Shown here piece by piece: positions 1-10,099 of a stretch of 64,000 nt of DNA. The stretch is taken from positions 3,100,001 to 3,164,000 of the forward strand of contig NZ_JACCBI010000001.1 of assembly GCF_013407835.1 (NCBI RefSeq), written 5' to 3'. Made by a program: the position numbers and the translations under genes. This DNA comes from Agromyces atrinae. Lineage in GTDB: Bacteria > Actinomycetota > Actinomycetes > Actinomycetales > Microbacteriaceae. The notes beneath the pieces were generated by a model. The model ran no database searches. It was not told where the DNA came from and saw only the letters and a program-made list of their open reading frames with translations. The number at the start of each line of letters is the position of its first letter. The stretch's first letter is position 1.

Positions 1-2
1 CC

Positions 3-521
3 GTGGTCGAGCGCGGCACCGTCGTCGCCGACGGGCTGGGGCTGCCGAGCGACGCTCCGATCTCCAGTGCGACGGCCGATCCGGCGCCGAGCGCGACGGG
101 CGAGCCGATCACGTCGCCCGGGGATCCCGTCCAGCCCTCCTCCCGCATCGGATACGCGAGCGAGGTCGAGCTCACGGGTGACGCGCTCCTCGTCGCCGAC
201 GCCTACGACCGCTTCAACTCGGCGCTCTACGGTGCCGAATGCGACGCGCTCTTCGATGCGTCGAGCGATGCGTTCCGCGGCGGCTGGATCGAGACGTGCG
301 ACGACCTGCTCGAACAGACGGGCGGGGCCATCTCCGACCCCGGGTTCAGGGCGACGATCATCGCCGTCGGCACCGGACCGTGGCCGGAGATCACCGTCGA
401 AGAGGACTATGAGGGCTTCGGAACCGTGGTCGCCGTCTACGGTGCAGCGGCGGACTACGACGGCATCTGGCGGCTCGACAGCTACTTCGAGAAGTCGAGC
501 CCCGAGAGCCCGGCCGAGTAG
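3..521 (+). CDS. C-terminal part of a hypothetical protein (cut by window edge)
   Basis: The reading frame is open at the left edge, and the first in-window GTG has no signal peptide behind it, so the true start probably lies upstream. The visible 172 residues begin with a Pro/Ser/Thr/Ala-rich low-complexity stretch (about residues 14-50), typical of the linker after a lipoprotein or membrane anchor. A compact, acidic domain with two cysteines (in GAECDAL and IETCDDL) follows. I do not recognise the domain; it resembles the small extracellular domains of actinobacterial lipoproteins of unknown function. It ends 4 bases before the stop codon of the convergent neighbour. Confidence 0.6.
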   Translation: MVERGTVVADGLGLPSDAPISSATADPAPSATGEPITSPGDPVQPSSRIGYASEVELTGDALLVADAYDRFNSALYGAECDALFDASSDAFRGGWIETCDDLLEQTGGAISDPGFRATIIAVGTGPWPEITVEEDYEGFGTVVAVYGAAADYDGIWRLDSYFEKSSPESPAE

Positions 522-525
522 AGGC

Positions 526-1320
526 TCACGCCGAGCGCTTCTCCGCGACGACGCGAGCGGCGATGGTCACGATGACGATCGCGGCGACGGCGACGATGGC
601 CGCGACGGCGGTCGCGATCGACTCGGGCGCATCGGTCAGTCGGGCGACCGCGACCCAGGCGAGACCCCAGCAGAGCGACAGCGTGGGGGCGATGCGCCCG
701 CCGAAGCGGATCGCGAGCAGCACGCCCACGAGTCCGGCGACCGCGATGACGATGACCGACCACACCTCGGGAGCGATGCCGAAGCCGTCGAAGCCCGCGG
801 CGACGAGCACGGCCGTGATGTTGGCGGCGGTCGCGATGGTGACCCACCCGAGGTAGAGGCCGATCGTGCCGTCGGTGATGACCGTGTCGACGATGCCCGA
901 GGGCGGGTTGGCGCGCGCGATCATGAACGCGCGCACGAGCACGAAGAGCAGCACGGCGATGATGGGCACGCTGAGCCACAGGAGATCGGCCTGGATGCTG
1001 AGGATCCACGCCGCGTTCAGCAGCAGCGAGGCCGCGACCCAGTAGCCGAGCGCCCGGTGTCGCTCCGCGCTCCGCTGCGCGGGGAAGAACTGCCAGACCG
1101 CGTACGCGACGAGCCCCAGGTAGATGACCGACCAGATCGAGAACGCGGGTCCGCCGGGGGCGATGAGTGTGGCATCGGCCGCGAGTGCGCCGTTCGAGGC
1201 GTTCTGCACGGCTTCACCGCCTGCCGCACCGGAACCGATGAACGATCCGATGATCGCGAGGACGGCGCTGACCGCGACCGTGATCTGGCGGGCCGTGTCG
1301 GACCCTCTCGACGTTGCCAT
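526..1320 (-). CDS. TspO/MBR-like tryptophan-rich membrane protein
   Basis: A 264-residue, almost wholly hydrophobic protein with about 7-8 membrane segments. The PAFSIWSVIYLGL motif and several membrane-interface tryptophans resemble proteins annotated as 'tryptophan-rich sensory protein' in actinobacteria. It is longer than classical 150-160-residue five-helix TspO, so the porphyrin-binding role of TspO should not be assumed. The ATG was chosen because GAGGGGAG lies 5-6 bases upstream. It diverges from the MFS gene that starts 72 bases away. Confidence 0.6.
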   Translation of the reverse strand: MATSRGSDTARQITVAVSAVLAIIGSFIGSGAAGGEAVQNASNGALAADATLIAPGGPAFSIWSVIYLGLVAYAVWQFFPAQRSAERHRALGYWVAASLLLNAAWILSIQADLLWLSVPIIAVLLFVLVRAFMIARANPPSGIVDTVITDGTIGLYLGWVTIATAANITAVLVAAGFDGFGIAPEVWSVIVIAVAGLVGVLLAIRFGGRIAPTLSLCWGLAWVAVARLTDAPESIATAVAAIVAVAAIVIVTIAARVVAEKRSA

Positions 1321-1392
1321 GCTGTGCTCCCCTCGTCGCGCGCTGCCCGTCCAGCGTAACCCGGACGGGGGTCGGCGTCGGTGTTCGGGCAT

Positions 1393-2913
1393 ATGCTGAC
1401 GTCGATGAGTGACGCGACCACACCGCCCCCGGCGACACGCAGCATTCCCCTCACGTCGCAGAAGAAGTGGCGCGCGTACTGGGTCTGCGTCGCCGTCGCC
1501 TCGCTCACGATCCTCGACCTCTCGAAGGTCAACGTCGCGCTCCCCTCGATCGAGGCCGCGTTCGGCGCGAGTTCGACCGAGCTCCAGCTCATCGTGTCGG
1601 GCTACGTGCTCACCTTCGGGCTCACCCTCGTCCCGGCGGGCCGCCTCGGCGACCAGCGCTCGCGCAAGACGTTCTTCATCGTCGGCCTCAGCCTCTTCAC
1701 CCTCGCGAGCATCGCGTGTGCTCTCGCGCCGAGCGGCACGTTCCTCTTGATCGCCCGCCTCGTGCAGGGCATCGCCGCCGGCATCCAGATGCCGCAGGTC
1801 ATCGGCCTCATCCAGCAGCTGTTCCAGGGTGCCGAGCGCGGCAAGGCGTTCGGTCTCTTCGGCGCGATGATCGGCATCTCGACGGCCTTCGGCCCGACCC
1901 TCGGCGGTCTCCTCATCGCGATCGGCGGGCCGGATGACGGGTGGCGGGGCATCTTCTGGATCAACATCCCGCTCGGGCTCATCGCCCTGGCCCTCGCCAT
2001 CTGGCTGCTCCCGCAGACGAGCACGCGCTCGACCGCGAAGGTCAGCCTCGACGGCGTCGGCGTGCTCATCTTCGGTGTGACGGTGCTCGCGCTCATGTGG
2101 CCGTTCCTCTTCACGACGGGCGCCCCGACCGACGACCCCACGCGCTGGTGGCTCCTCGGCGTGTTCGTCATCGGCGTCGCGGGCTTCATCCTGTGGGAGA
2201 GGCGCTACGCGGCATCCGGTCGTCAAGCGCTCGTGCCCCTCGAACTGTTCCGCATCTCGTCGTTCCGCAACGGCACCGTGCTCGCCGCCGTCTACTTCGC
2301 GGCCCTGCCGTCGACGTTCCTGCTGACGACCCTGTACCTACAGCAGGGCCTCGGGCTCGAGCCCGTGTTCGCCGGCATGGTGGGCATCGGGTTCGCCCTC
2401 GTGAGCGCCGTGGCCTCGTGGCGCGGCGGCATCCTCGTGGCGAAGTACGGCCGCTCGCTCGTCGTCGTCGGCCTCGTGATCGTGCTCGCGGGCGCCGGGC
2501 TGCTCGTCGCCGCGGCCGTGCTGACTCCGCCCGAACTGACCCCGTGGGCCATGGCCGCCGCGATGGTGTTCGCCGGGTTCGGCGGCGGCATCGTCATCTC
2601 GCCGAACCAGACGCTCACGCTCGCCGACATCCCCGTGCGCGACGGCGGCGTCGCGGGCTCCGTGGGCCAACTCGGCCAGCGCATCGGCACCGCGATCGGC
2701 ACGGCCATCGCGCTCTCGCTCTTCTACTCGACGCTCTACAACGAGAAGGGCGGCGACAACCTCACGGTGTACCACCACGCCTACGGCTTCGGCATGCTCG
2801 CCGTCGCGGGCATGGTCGCCATCGCCCTCCTCGTCGCGGTGCTCGACCTCGGCGCCCGCCGTCACGACGGTCGCACCCCCGCCGACGACGACCTCGCCCA
2901 GCCCGGCGCCTGA
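1393..2913 (+). CDS. MFS drug/solute exporter, DHA2 (14-helix) type
   Basis: About 506 residues with roughly 14 predicted transmembrane helices, the size and layout of DHA2 proton-coupled exporters (EmrB/QacA type). Visible MFS signatures include GRLGDQRSRK in the loop between helices 2 and 3 (motif A) and the RLVQGIAAGIQMP stretch in helix 4. A short hydrophilic tail ends the protein. The substrate cannot be told. Start candidates are ATG at 1393 and ATG at 1405, with GTG at 1381 also in frame; none has a strong ribosome-binding site, so the start is uncertain by up to 12 bases. It is convergent with the lipoprotein gene to its right. Confidence 0.85.
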   Translation: MLTSMSDATTPPPATRSIPLTSQKKWRAYWVCVAVASLTILDLSKVNVALPSIEAAFGASSTELQLIVSGYVLTFGLTLVPAGRLGDQRSRKTFFIVGLSLFTLASIACALAPSGTFLLIARLVQGIAAGIQMPQVIGLIQQLFQGAERGKAFGLFGAMIGISTAFGPTLGGLLIAIGGPDDGWRGIFWINIPLGLIALALAIWLLPQTSTRSTAKVSLDGVGVLIFGVTVLALMWPFLFTTGAPTDDPTRWWLLGVFVIGVAGFILWERRYAASGRQALVPLELFRISSFRNGTVLAAVYFAALPSTFLLTTLYLQQGLGLEPVFAGMVGIGFALVSAVASWRGGILVAKYGRSLVVVGLVIVLAGAGLLVAAAVLTPPELTPWAMAAAMVFAGFGGGIVISPNQTLTLADIPVRDGGVAGSVGQLGQRIGTAIGTAIALSLFYSTLYNEKGGDNLTVYHHAYGFGMLAVAGMVAIALLVAVLDLGARRHDGRTPADDDLAQPGA

Positions 2914-3021
2914 ATCATCGCCTCCCACTGGCCGTGAGAGGGCAGCAGTACGGCTTATGGGGTCGGGTTAGTGCCATCTACTGACCACTCACCGACGGGC
3001 GGGCAGGTGGGGCTAGGGATG

Positions 3022-4776
<1,755 letters not shown>

Positions 4777-4851
4777 CCGCTCAGTCTGCCAGCCGCGCGT
4801 GCGAGGGCGGCGAGCGGATGACGGTGCGAGCGTCACCCGAGTGAACCGTCG

Positions 4852-5907
4852 TCACATGGCCGGATCGTCGGTGAGGTTCTCGTGGATGCGGCGGAGGTCT
4901 TCGATGAGCGCGCCGATGACGACCCAGTTGCCGCCCTTCGGTGCGCTCACGACGAGCGGCGAGGTGAGCGCGGGGATCTCGGACGTCATCGGCTCGGGCT
5001 CGTCGACCGCCGGGCGGATGAGGAGGCGCGTATCGTGCGCCGCGCGCCGCAACTGCTCGCCGATCGCGTGCACCTGGGGCTCGACGATGAGCGAGTCGTT
5101 CCAGTGGTCGGTGACCGCTCGGGTCATGCCGGCGATCTGCGTGAGCATCGGGTAGAAGCGGGCGAGCAACGCGCGGTACGAGTCGAGCTCGGAGCGGTGC
5201 GCCGACCGGCGCGGGTTGAACGTGAGCGAGTCGTAGCCCTCGTCGATCGATCGGCCCGCGGCATCCGCCATCGGCCGTAGCAGCCGGGCCTCGATGAGGA
5301 GGGCGTTGAGGTCGGCCGCGGACTGCGGTGTGACGAGCGCGTCGGCGAGCCGGTCGAGGCACGCCGCGATCTCTTCGCCGAGGAGCCCGACGTCGCGCCG
5401 GGCGGGCTTCACGAGCACGGGCGGAACGATCGCGGCGTTGATGATGAGGCCGATCGCGGCGCCGATGAGCGTCTCGAGCACGCGGTCGACGGCGTACTCG
5501 GGTGACGAGGCGCCGAGCGCGAGCACGAGCATCGCGCTGATCGCGACCTGGTTGCTCGTCGTCGCCGTCATCTTGAGCGCCCACGCGGCGAAGATCGCGA
5601 TGACGATCGTCACGAGGATGACCCACGCGAAGTCGCCGAACACGATCGCGATGATCGACGCGATGATGACGCCGATCGTCACGCCGAAGCTGCGCTCGAG
5701 TGCCTTGCCGAACGACTGGTTGACGCTCGGCTGCACGACGAGGAGCGCGGCGATGGCCGCGAAGACGGGGAGAGGGCCCGGGATCAGCCAGCCCGCGACG
5801 AGCCACGCGCCGACGGTCGCGACGGCGGTCTTGGCGACCTGCACGAGGGGCACGCGCTGCGCGGCCTGGATGCGGTCGATCGTGGGAAGGCGGCGGGGGA
5901 TGCGCAC
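4852..5907 (-). CDS. FUSC-family inner-membrane protein (aromatic acid exporter-like)
   Basis: 351 residues. The N-terminal half holds about 6 closely spaced transmembrane helices, including the FUSC hallmark in which GPLPVFAAIAALLVVQPSV is followed by GKALERSFGVTIG. The C-terminal half is soluble and alpha-helical. FUSC/YhfK/AaeB-like proteins export aromatic acids or polyamines, or act in envelope functions; the substrate here is unknown. The start is GTG at 5907, with GGAGG nearby and a TAGCCT -10-like box 7 bases upstream, so the transcript may be nearly leaderless. Confidence 0.8.
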   Translation of the reverse strand: MRIPRRLPTIDRIQAAQRVPLVQVAKTAVATVGAWLVAGWLIPGPLPVFAAIAALLVVQPSVNQSFGKALERSFGVTIGVIIASIIAIVFGDFAWVILVTIVIAIFAAWALKMTATTSNQVAISAMLVLALGASSPEYAVDRVLETLIGAAIGLIINAAIVPPVLVKPARRDVGLLGEEIAACLDRLADALVTPQSAADLNALLIEARLLRPMADAAGRSIDEGYDSLTFNPRRSAHRSELDSYRALLARFYPMLTQIAGMTRAVTDHWNDSLIVEPQVHAIGEQLRRAAHDTRLLIRPAVDEPEPMTSEIPALTSPLVVSAPKGGNWVVIGALIEDLRRIHENLTDDPAM

Positions 5908-6095
5908 GTCCTCCAGGCTACTCGCGTGCGCGGCGGTCGCTCCGGGTAGCTGAGCAACGCCTCAGAAAGCCCCCACGGAACTAATCGACAGGTGTAGATT
6001 TAGAACGACGACGGGGTCGACACCTCATCAGATGCCGACCTCCGCGTCCCCGAAGCGCATCCCCTTCGGGAATCGTCTACGGAAGGGTCGAAATC
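5908..6095. other. Divergent intergenic region with SDR leader
   Basis: The 188 bases separate the FUSC gene (-) from the SDR gene (+). The left end carries the FUSC -10-like box (AGGCTA on this strand, 5915-5920). A possible promoter for the SDR gene lies near 5983-6004 (ATCGACA followed by TTTAGAAC), but spacing and match are poor. CCCGAA at about 6048 can pair with TTCGGG at about 6064 as a small leader hairpin. GGAAGGG just before 6096 is a good ribosome-binding site. Confidence 0.35.
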
Positions 6096-6836
6096 ATGGC
6101 ACGAGTCAGCGGAAAAGTTGCTCTCATCAGCGGAGGAGCCCGCGGAATGGGCGCCTCGCACGCACGCCTCCTCGTCGAGGAAGGCGCGAAGGTCGTCATC
6201 GGCGACATCCTCGACGCCGACGGTGAAGCGCTCGCCGCCGAACTCGGCGACGCCGTGCGTTACGTGCACCTCGACGTGACCGACTACGCGCAGTGGGAGG
6301 CCGCGGTCGCCACGGCTGTCGACGCCTTCGGTCGCCTCGACATCGTCGTGAACAACGCGGGCATCGCGAACTTCGCCCCGATCGAGGACTACACGCTCGA
6401 GGCGTGGGACCAGATCATCGCGATCAACCTCACGGGCGTCTTCTACGGCATCAAGTCGGCCGTTCCCGCGCTCAAGGAGTCGGGCGCCGGCTCGATCATC
6501 AACATCTCGTCGACCGCGGGACTCCAGGGCTATGAGGCGCTGCCCGGCTACAACGCGGCCAAGTTCGGCGTGCGCGGACTCTCGAAGAACGCGGCCCTCG
6601 ACCTCGGCAAGTACAACATCCGCGTCAACTCCGTGCACCCGGGTGTCATCCGCACCCCGATGACCGATAGCCTCGAGACCCCGCAGAACCACGTCGCCCT
6701 GCACCGCGTGGGTGAGCCGATCGAGCTGTCGAACCTCATCCTCTTCCTCGCGAGCGACGAATCGAGCTTCTCGACCGGCGCCGAGTTCGTCGCCGACGGA
6801 GGCGAGACCGCGGGACTCTCGCACTACGACAGCTAG
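6096..6836 (+). CDS. NAD-dependent short-chain dehydrogenase (3-alpha/20-beta-HSD-like SDR)
   Basis: 246 residues, the classical SDR length. The cofactor loop reads GGARGMG (residues 13-19). Asp37 at the end of beta-2 favours NAD over NADP. NNAG is at 86-89, and the catalytic residues are Asn111, Ser139, Tyr152 and Lys156 (YNAAK). The closest families by eye are 3-alpha(or 20-beta)-hydroxysteroid dehydrogenase and related alcohol dehydrogenases, but the substrate is not deducible. A strong ribosome-binding site (GGAAGGG) precedes the ATG. The stop overlaps the ribosome-binding site of the TetR gene 7 bases downstream, so the two form an operon and the regulator probably controls this enzyme. 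Confidence 0.88.
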   Translation: MARVSGKVALISGGARGMGASHARLLVEEGAKVVIGDILDADGEALAAELGDAVRYVHLDVTDYAQWEAAVATAVDAFGRLDIVVNNAGIANFAPIEDYTLEAWDQIIAINLTGVFYGIKSAVPALKESGAGSIINISSTAGLQGYEALPGYNAAKFGVRGLSKNAALDLGKYNIRVNSVHPGVIRTPMTDSLETPQNHVALHRVGEPIELSNLILFLASDESSFSTGAEFVADGGETAGLSHYDS

Positions 6837-6843
6837 GAGACCG

Positions 6844-7479
6844 ATGGTGACGGATGCCGCTCGCCCCGCGCCCGACGGGATCCTGCGTCGCGACGACCCG
6901 CGGGTGCGCCGTACGCGCGACGCTCTCGAGGCCGCCCTCGCGACGCTCCTCGAGCGGCATCCGCTCGACACCATCTCGGTCGCCGAGCTCTGCCGAGAAG
7001 CCGGCGTGCACCGCACGACGTTCTACGCCCACGCGGGCGGAGTGCACGCGTTCGCCCTCGCGACGTTCAGCCGACAGCTCGACGCGGCCAGCACGGTCGA
7101 CGTCGAGCTCTCGGCCGAGTCGGTCGAGGGTGTCGCCTCCCGCTACGCCGCGTCGCTCGTCGACCTGCTCGAACTCGTCGTCGCCGAGCGGGCGGGCTAT
7201 CGGGCGCTGTTCACCTCGACGAGCCGCGGCGTCTTCCGGCTCGCTCTCGACGAGCGCCTCCGCCACCGCGCCCGACTCGCGCTCGAGGTGTGGCACGAAC
7301 TCGGCGTGACCGGTGCGCCCGCGTCATCCGCCGACCGCGAGGAAGCGGCGGCCTTCATCGCGGGCGGGCTCGTCGGCGCGCTCGAGGCGTGGGCGCTCGG
7401 CGACGAGACCGAGACGGATGTCGCGAGCGAACGCATCGGCGCACTCATGCCGCGGTGGTGGCCGGCCTCGACTCTCTGA
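6844..7479 (+). CDS. TetR-family transcriptional regulator
   Basis: 211 residues. An N-terminal helix-turn-helix (about residues 20-65) includes ISVAELCREAGVHRTTFYAH, a standard TetR recognition helix ending in TTFY. The ligand-binding C-terminal half is all-helical and unrecognised. The ATG at 6844 is set by AGGAG, which overlaps the stop codon of the SDR gene. It is probably the repressor of its own operon. The last 35 bases overlap the 3' end of the convergent MHS transporter gene. Confidence 0.88.
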   Translation: MVTDAARPAPDGILRRDDPRVRRTRDALEAALATLLERHPLDTISVAELCREAGVHRTTFYAHAGGVHAFALATFSRQLDAASTVDVELSAESVEGVASRYAASLVDLLELVVAERAGYRALFTSTSRGVFRLALDERLRHRARLALEVWHELGVTGAPASSADREEAAAFIAGGLVGALEAWALGDETETDVASERIGALMPRWWPASTL

Positions 7480-8842
7480 CGGGCGTCTCGCCGGTGCGCG
7501 TTTCATCGGCGGCGGTCTCGCCGACGGGTCGTGCGAGGAATGCACCGACGATGCCCGCCCCCGCCCCGACGATCATGAGCGCGGCGATGGGCCACCAGTG
7601 CCCGGTCGCCGCGAGCAGCGCCGTCGCGGCAAGAGGTGCGAGTCCGCCGCCGACGATCGCGCCGGCCTCGCGACCGATCGTGATGCCCGAGTAGCGCACG
7701 CGCGCCGGGAAGAGCGAGGCGAACCAGCTCGGCTGGATGCCGTCGGCGGCCGTGTTGGCGACGCCGATCGCGAGCACGACGACTCCGACGATGAGCGCCG
7801 CGTCGCCCGAGTCGAGCACGAGGAAGAGCGGGGCCGCGAGCAGACCGAGAGCGAGGAGGCCGCCGACGACGAGCCGGATTGCACCGATGCGGTCGCCGAT
7901 CGCACCCCACACCGGGCAGAGCACCGCGGCGACCGTCGACCCGACGAGGAGTGCGGTGAGCGTGACTCCCGAGTCGAGACCGACCGTCGTGACCGCGTAG
8001 CTCAGGCAGAACACCGAGATGACGTAAAAGCTCGTGTTCTGGCCGACGCGCACGAGGAAGACCGCGATGACGTTGCGCGGCCGACGCAGCACGGTCGTGA
8101 GTGGTTGCCGTGCGCGTTCGTCGCGGTCGCGCACCGCGAGGAACTCGGGCGACTCGCTCACCCGACGTCGGAGGTAGAGCCCGACGGCGACGAGGGCGAT
8201 GCTCGCGAGGAACGGCAGTCGCCACCCCCACGAGAGGAGCGCATCATCGTCGAGCGTCGCCGCGAGTACGACGAAGGCGAGGTTGCCGAGCAGCAGGCCG
8301 ATGTAGACCGAACTCGAGATGAACGCGCCGCGGAAGCCGCGGCGGTCGGGCGAATGCTCGAGCGTCAGGATCACCGCGCCGCTCCACTCGCCGCCCGTCG
8401 CCGCACCCTGGGCGAGGCGGAGGATGACGAGGAGGACCGGGGCGACGGGGCCGACCTGATCGTGCGTCGGCAGCAGACCGATGAGGGCTGTCGCGCCACC
8501 CATGACGATGAGCGTCGCCACGAGGGTGCGCTGTCGACCGTACCGATCGCCGACGTAGGCGCAGATCAGTCCGCCGATCGGGCGCGCGATGAAGCCCGTT
8601 GCGAAGACTGCGAACGACAGGAGCATGCCCGCGACCGGATCGTCGCCGGGGAAGAACAGCGTCGGGAAGACGAGCGCCGCGGCGAGTCCGTAGAGGAAGA
8701 AGTCGTACCACTCGAGCATCGTGCCGAGCGTCGCCGCGGCGAGCGCCCGTCGGGGTTCTCGGGCGGGTGGTGGTGCTGTCGGCGATGCATCCGTCTGTGC
8801 ATCGGCATGGTGGGCAGGGTCGATCGATAGACGTGCGCGCAC
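7445..8842 (-). CDS. MHS-type MFS symporter under a TPP riboswitch (candidate thiamine/precursor importer)
   Basis: 465 residues with about 12 transmembrane helices. The metabolite:H+ symporter signatures are clear: TMLEWYDFFLYG at about residue 41, RPIGG, and GDRYGRQRTL (motif A). Relatives (ShiA, ProP, KgtP, citrate carriers) import organic acids, amino acids or osmolytes. Here the gene is preceded by a TPP riboswitch ending about 10 bases before the GTG start, so the cargo is most likely thiamine, HMP, thiazole or a related precursor; this is inference from regulation. The GTG at 8842 is supported by AAGGGA upstream. A downstream ATG (Met42) would delete the start of helix 1. The gene is monocistronic, and its 3' end overlaps the TetR gene convergently by 35 bases. 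Confidence 0.88.
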   Translation of the reverse strand: MRARLSIDPAHHADAQTDASPTAPPPAREPRRALAAATLGTMLEWYDFFLYGLAAALVFPTLFFPGDDPVAGMLLSFAVFATGFIARPIGGLICAYVGDRYGRQRTLVATLIVMGGATALIGLLPTHDQVGPVAPVLLVILRLAQGAATGGEWSGAVILTLEHSPDRRGFRGAFISSSVYIGLLLGNLAFVVLAATLDDDALLSWGWRLPFLASIALVAVGLYLRRRVSESPEFLAVRDRDERARQPLTTVLRRPRNVIAVFLVRVGQNTSFYVISVFCLSYAVTTVGLDSGVTLTALLVGSTVAAVLCPVWGAIGDRIGAIRLVVGGLLALGLLAAPLFLVLDSGDAALIVGVVVLAIGVANTAADGIQPSWFASLFPARVRYSGITIGREAGAIVGGGLAPLAATALLAATGHWWPIAALMIVGAGAGIVGAFLARPVGETAADETRTGETPVRESRPATTAA

Positions 8843-8852
8843 GCGACATCCC

Positions 8853-8930
8853 TTCGCTAGTCCGAACTAGATCAGGTTCGACGGGTGTGATCTCAGCCGC
8901 GCAGTGCGGCACCCCGTGTCACTCGTGGCG
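8853..8930 (-). promoter_or_regulatory. TPP (THI-element) riboswitch
   Basis: Read on the minus strand the element contains, in order, CACGGGGTGCCG, GGCTGAGATCACACCC and GAACCTGATCTAGTT, then GACTAGCG. These are the conserved J2-4/P3 (GGGGTGC), CTGAGA pyrimidine-sensor and ACCTGATCTAGTT pyrophosphate-sensor blocks of the thiamin pyrophosphate aptamer. P1 can form between CGC..AGT at the 5' end and ACTaGCG at the 3' end. The ribosome-binding site AAGGGA of the MHS transporter follows P1 directly. No separate terminator is seen, so control is more likely by ribosome-binding-site sequestration than by termination. Confidence 0.95.
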
Positions 8931-8946
8931 AGTCTAGCCAGTCGGG

Positions 8947-9279
8947 TCAGTCAGCGAAGTAGAGGTGCGCGTGCAGGGAGCACGCGGGATTCCAGCCCGC
9001 GCCGCACCGCGGGCAGGCCGCGTCGTCGGCGAGGGCGCGCTGGTAGACGTCGGTGCTGAGCTCTGAACCGCACGCTCCGCAGAGGATGCCCGGCTCGTCG
9101 CGGCGATCGCGCGGCCGCACGATGACGGCATGGCCGGCGCTCTCGTCGTGGCACTCGAAGCACGGGTAGTACGTGTCGCAGCACACGAACTTGATCGCGA
9201 CGACGTCGAGCGGTGTCGCGTAGTGGGCGCACCGCGTCTCGTCGTCGACCGTGCGACCGAGCACGACCGGCCGGGTCAC
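8947..9279 (-). CDS. CHY-type zinc-finger protein
   Basis: 110 residues dense in metal ligands: Cys17-x-His19, Cys33-Cys34, Cys40-x2-Cys43-His44, Cys67-x2-Cys70, Cys89-x2-Cys92, Cys100 and His103. The opening RCAHY and the CC..C..CH spacing are those of the CHY zinc finger (Hot13/Pirh2 fold), which binds three zinc ions. Bacterial stand-alone members have no established role. The start is GTG, with a weak GGTGAG upstream. It lies 19 bases downstream of the PPOX gene on the same strand and may be co-transcribed with it. Confidence 0.8.
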   Translation of the reverse strand: MTRPVVLGRTVDDETRCAHYATPLDVVAIKFVCCDTYYPCFECHDESAGHAVIVRPRDRRDEPGILCGACGSELSTDVYQRALADDAACPRCGAGWNPACSLHAHLYFAD

Positions 9280-9298
9280 GGGCGACTCACCAGGGGAG

Positions 9299-9739
9299 TC
9301 ACCAGGCGATGAGGTGCGTCGGCTCGAGCACGATGACGCTCGAGTACTTCTCCGACATGGTCTCGGCGGTGAGCTTCAGTTCGGCGAGACCGTGCTCGTA
9401 CTTCGCGCCGTACCGGTCGCCGATCTCGGCGAGCCACTCGCTCGCCGAGCGCTCTGAGATGCGGGCCACACCCTGCAGCACCGTCAGCTGCTCGTGGTCG
9501 TCGCCGGCCTCGAGGTGGGCGAGCGCGTGCTCGTTCTCGCGCAGGTTCTTGACCTTCGCGGTCGCCGGCTCGGAGAAGATCACGACGGCGCCGTCGTGCC
9601 ACAGGAACCAGACGGGCACGGCGTGCGGAAATCCGTTGCGCCCGATCGTCGTGATCCAGATGATCTGCTCGCTCTCGAGGCGTGCGAGTGAACGCGCGTG
9701 GACGTCGTTCGCGGTGTCCCAGGTGAATCGCTCGGTCAT
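9299..9739 (-). CDS. PPOX-class flavin/F420-binding protein, TIGR03667 (Rv3369) type
   Basis: 146 residues folding as a split-barrel pyridoxamine-phosphate-oxidase-like protein. IIWITTIGRNGFPHAVPVWF is the typical first beta-hairpin, and KVKNLRENEHA is the following cofactor-binding stretch. Actinobacterial members of this subfamily bind F420 or flavin and are annotated as F420-dependent oxidoreductases; their substrates are unknown. The ATG at 9739 was preferred over an upstream in-frame start because GGGGAG sits 4-5 bases before it and the family begins close to this point. Confidence 0.8.
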   Translation of the reverse strand: MTERFTWDTANDVHARSLARLESEQIIWITTIGRNGFPHAVPVWFLWHDGAVVIFSEPATAKVKNLRENEHALAHLEAGDDHEQLTVLQGVARISERSASEWLAEIGDRYGAKYEHGLAELKLTAETMSEKYSSVIVLEPTHLIAW

Positions 9740-9816
9740 GATCTCCCCATCTCCGCCGGCTCGTGCGCGGCTCATCCCACGCTAGCCGGGGCGGCTGGCA
9801 CTCGGCTCATGCCCGT

Positions 9817-9978
9817 CTATCGCGAAGCGACGGCGAAGAGGAGCAGCCCGACCAGGACTCCGAGCAGCGTGACGGGCACGGTGCGCACGACGATGTTGGT
9901 GAGGAGCGCGCGGCGGCGGAGACCGCGGTCGTCGACGCGCGGCGGTGGCTCGACGACGTCATCGCGCAACAGGGGCAT
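9817..9978 (-). CDS. Small membrane protein (hypothetical)
   Basis: 53 residues from the ATG at 9978, or 57 from an in-frame ATG at 9990. A charged N-terminal half rich in Arg/Asp is followed by one transmembrane helix (TVPVTLLGVLVGLLLFAV) and a short basic end. No family was recognised. No convincing ribosome-binding site is visible, so this is a tentative gene. It is supported mainly by its membrane topology and its isolated position between two convergent-free gaps. Confidence 0.4.
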   Translation of the reverse strand: MPLLRDDVVEPPPRVDDRGLRRRALLTNIVVRTVPVTLLGVLVGLLLFAVASR

Positions 9979-9993
9979 GCGCACGATCATAAC

Positions 9994-10007
9994 TGTAAGC
10001 GTTTGCA
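9994..10007. promoter_or_regulatory. LacI-type operator-like palindrome
   Basis: TGTAAGCGTTTGCA is a 14-bp near-palindrome with the central CG step typical of LacI/GalR-family operators (2 mismatched pairs). It lies just upstream of the small membrane-protein ORF and 49 bases from the msrA terminator. No adjacent sugar gene supports it, so it may be chance. Confidence 0.25.
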
Positions 10008-10055
10008 TGTCACGACACGCGATCGGGTGTCATCCGTCACCGTGCCCGCCGCACG

Positions 10056-10091
10056 ACGAACGCCCGGCCGACGGATCGACCGGGCGTTCGT
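10056..10091 (-). terminator. Terminator hairpin of the msrBA operon
   Basis: ACGAACGCCCGG (10056-10067) pairs perfectly with CCGGGCGTTCGT (10080-10091) around a 12-base loop, 8 bases beyond the msrA stop codon. There is no U-tract, as is common for actinobacterial terminators. Confidence 0.75.
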
Positions 10092-10099
10092 GGGTGAGA

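Noticed and set aside
8851..8940. tRNA-like GGTTCGA stretch
   Set aside because: The surrounding blocks are the TPP aptamer read on the minus strand; no acceptor or anticodon arm can be formed. No other tRNA gene was found in the window.
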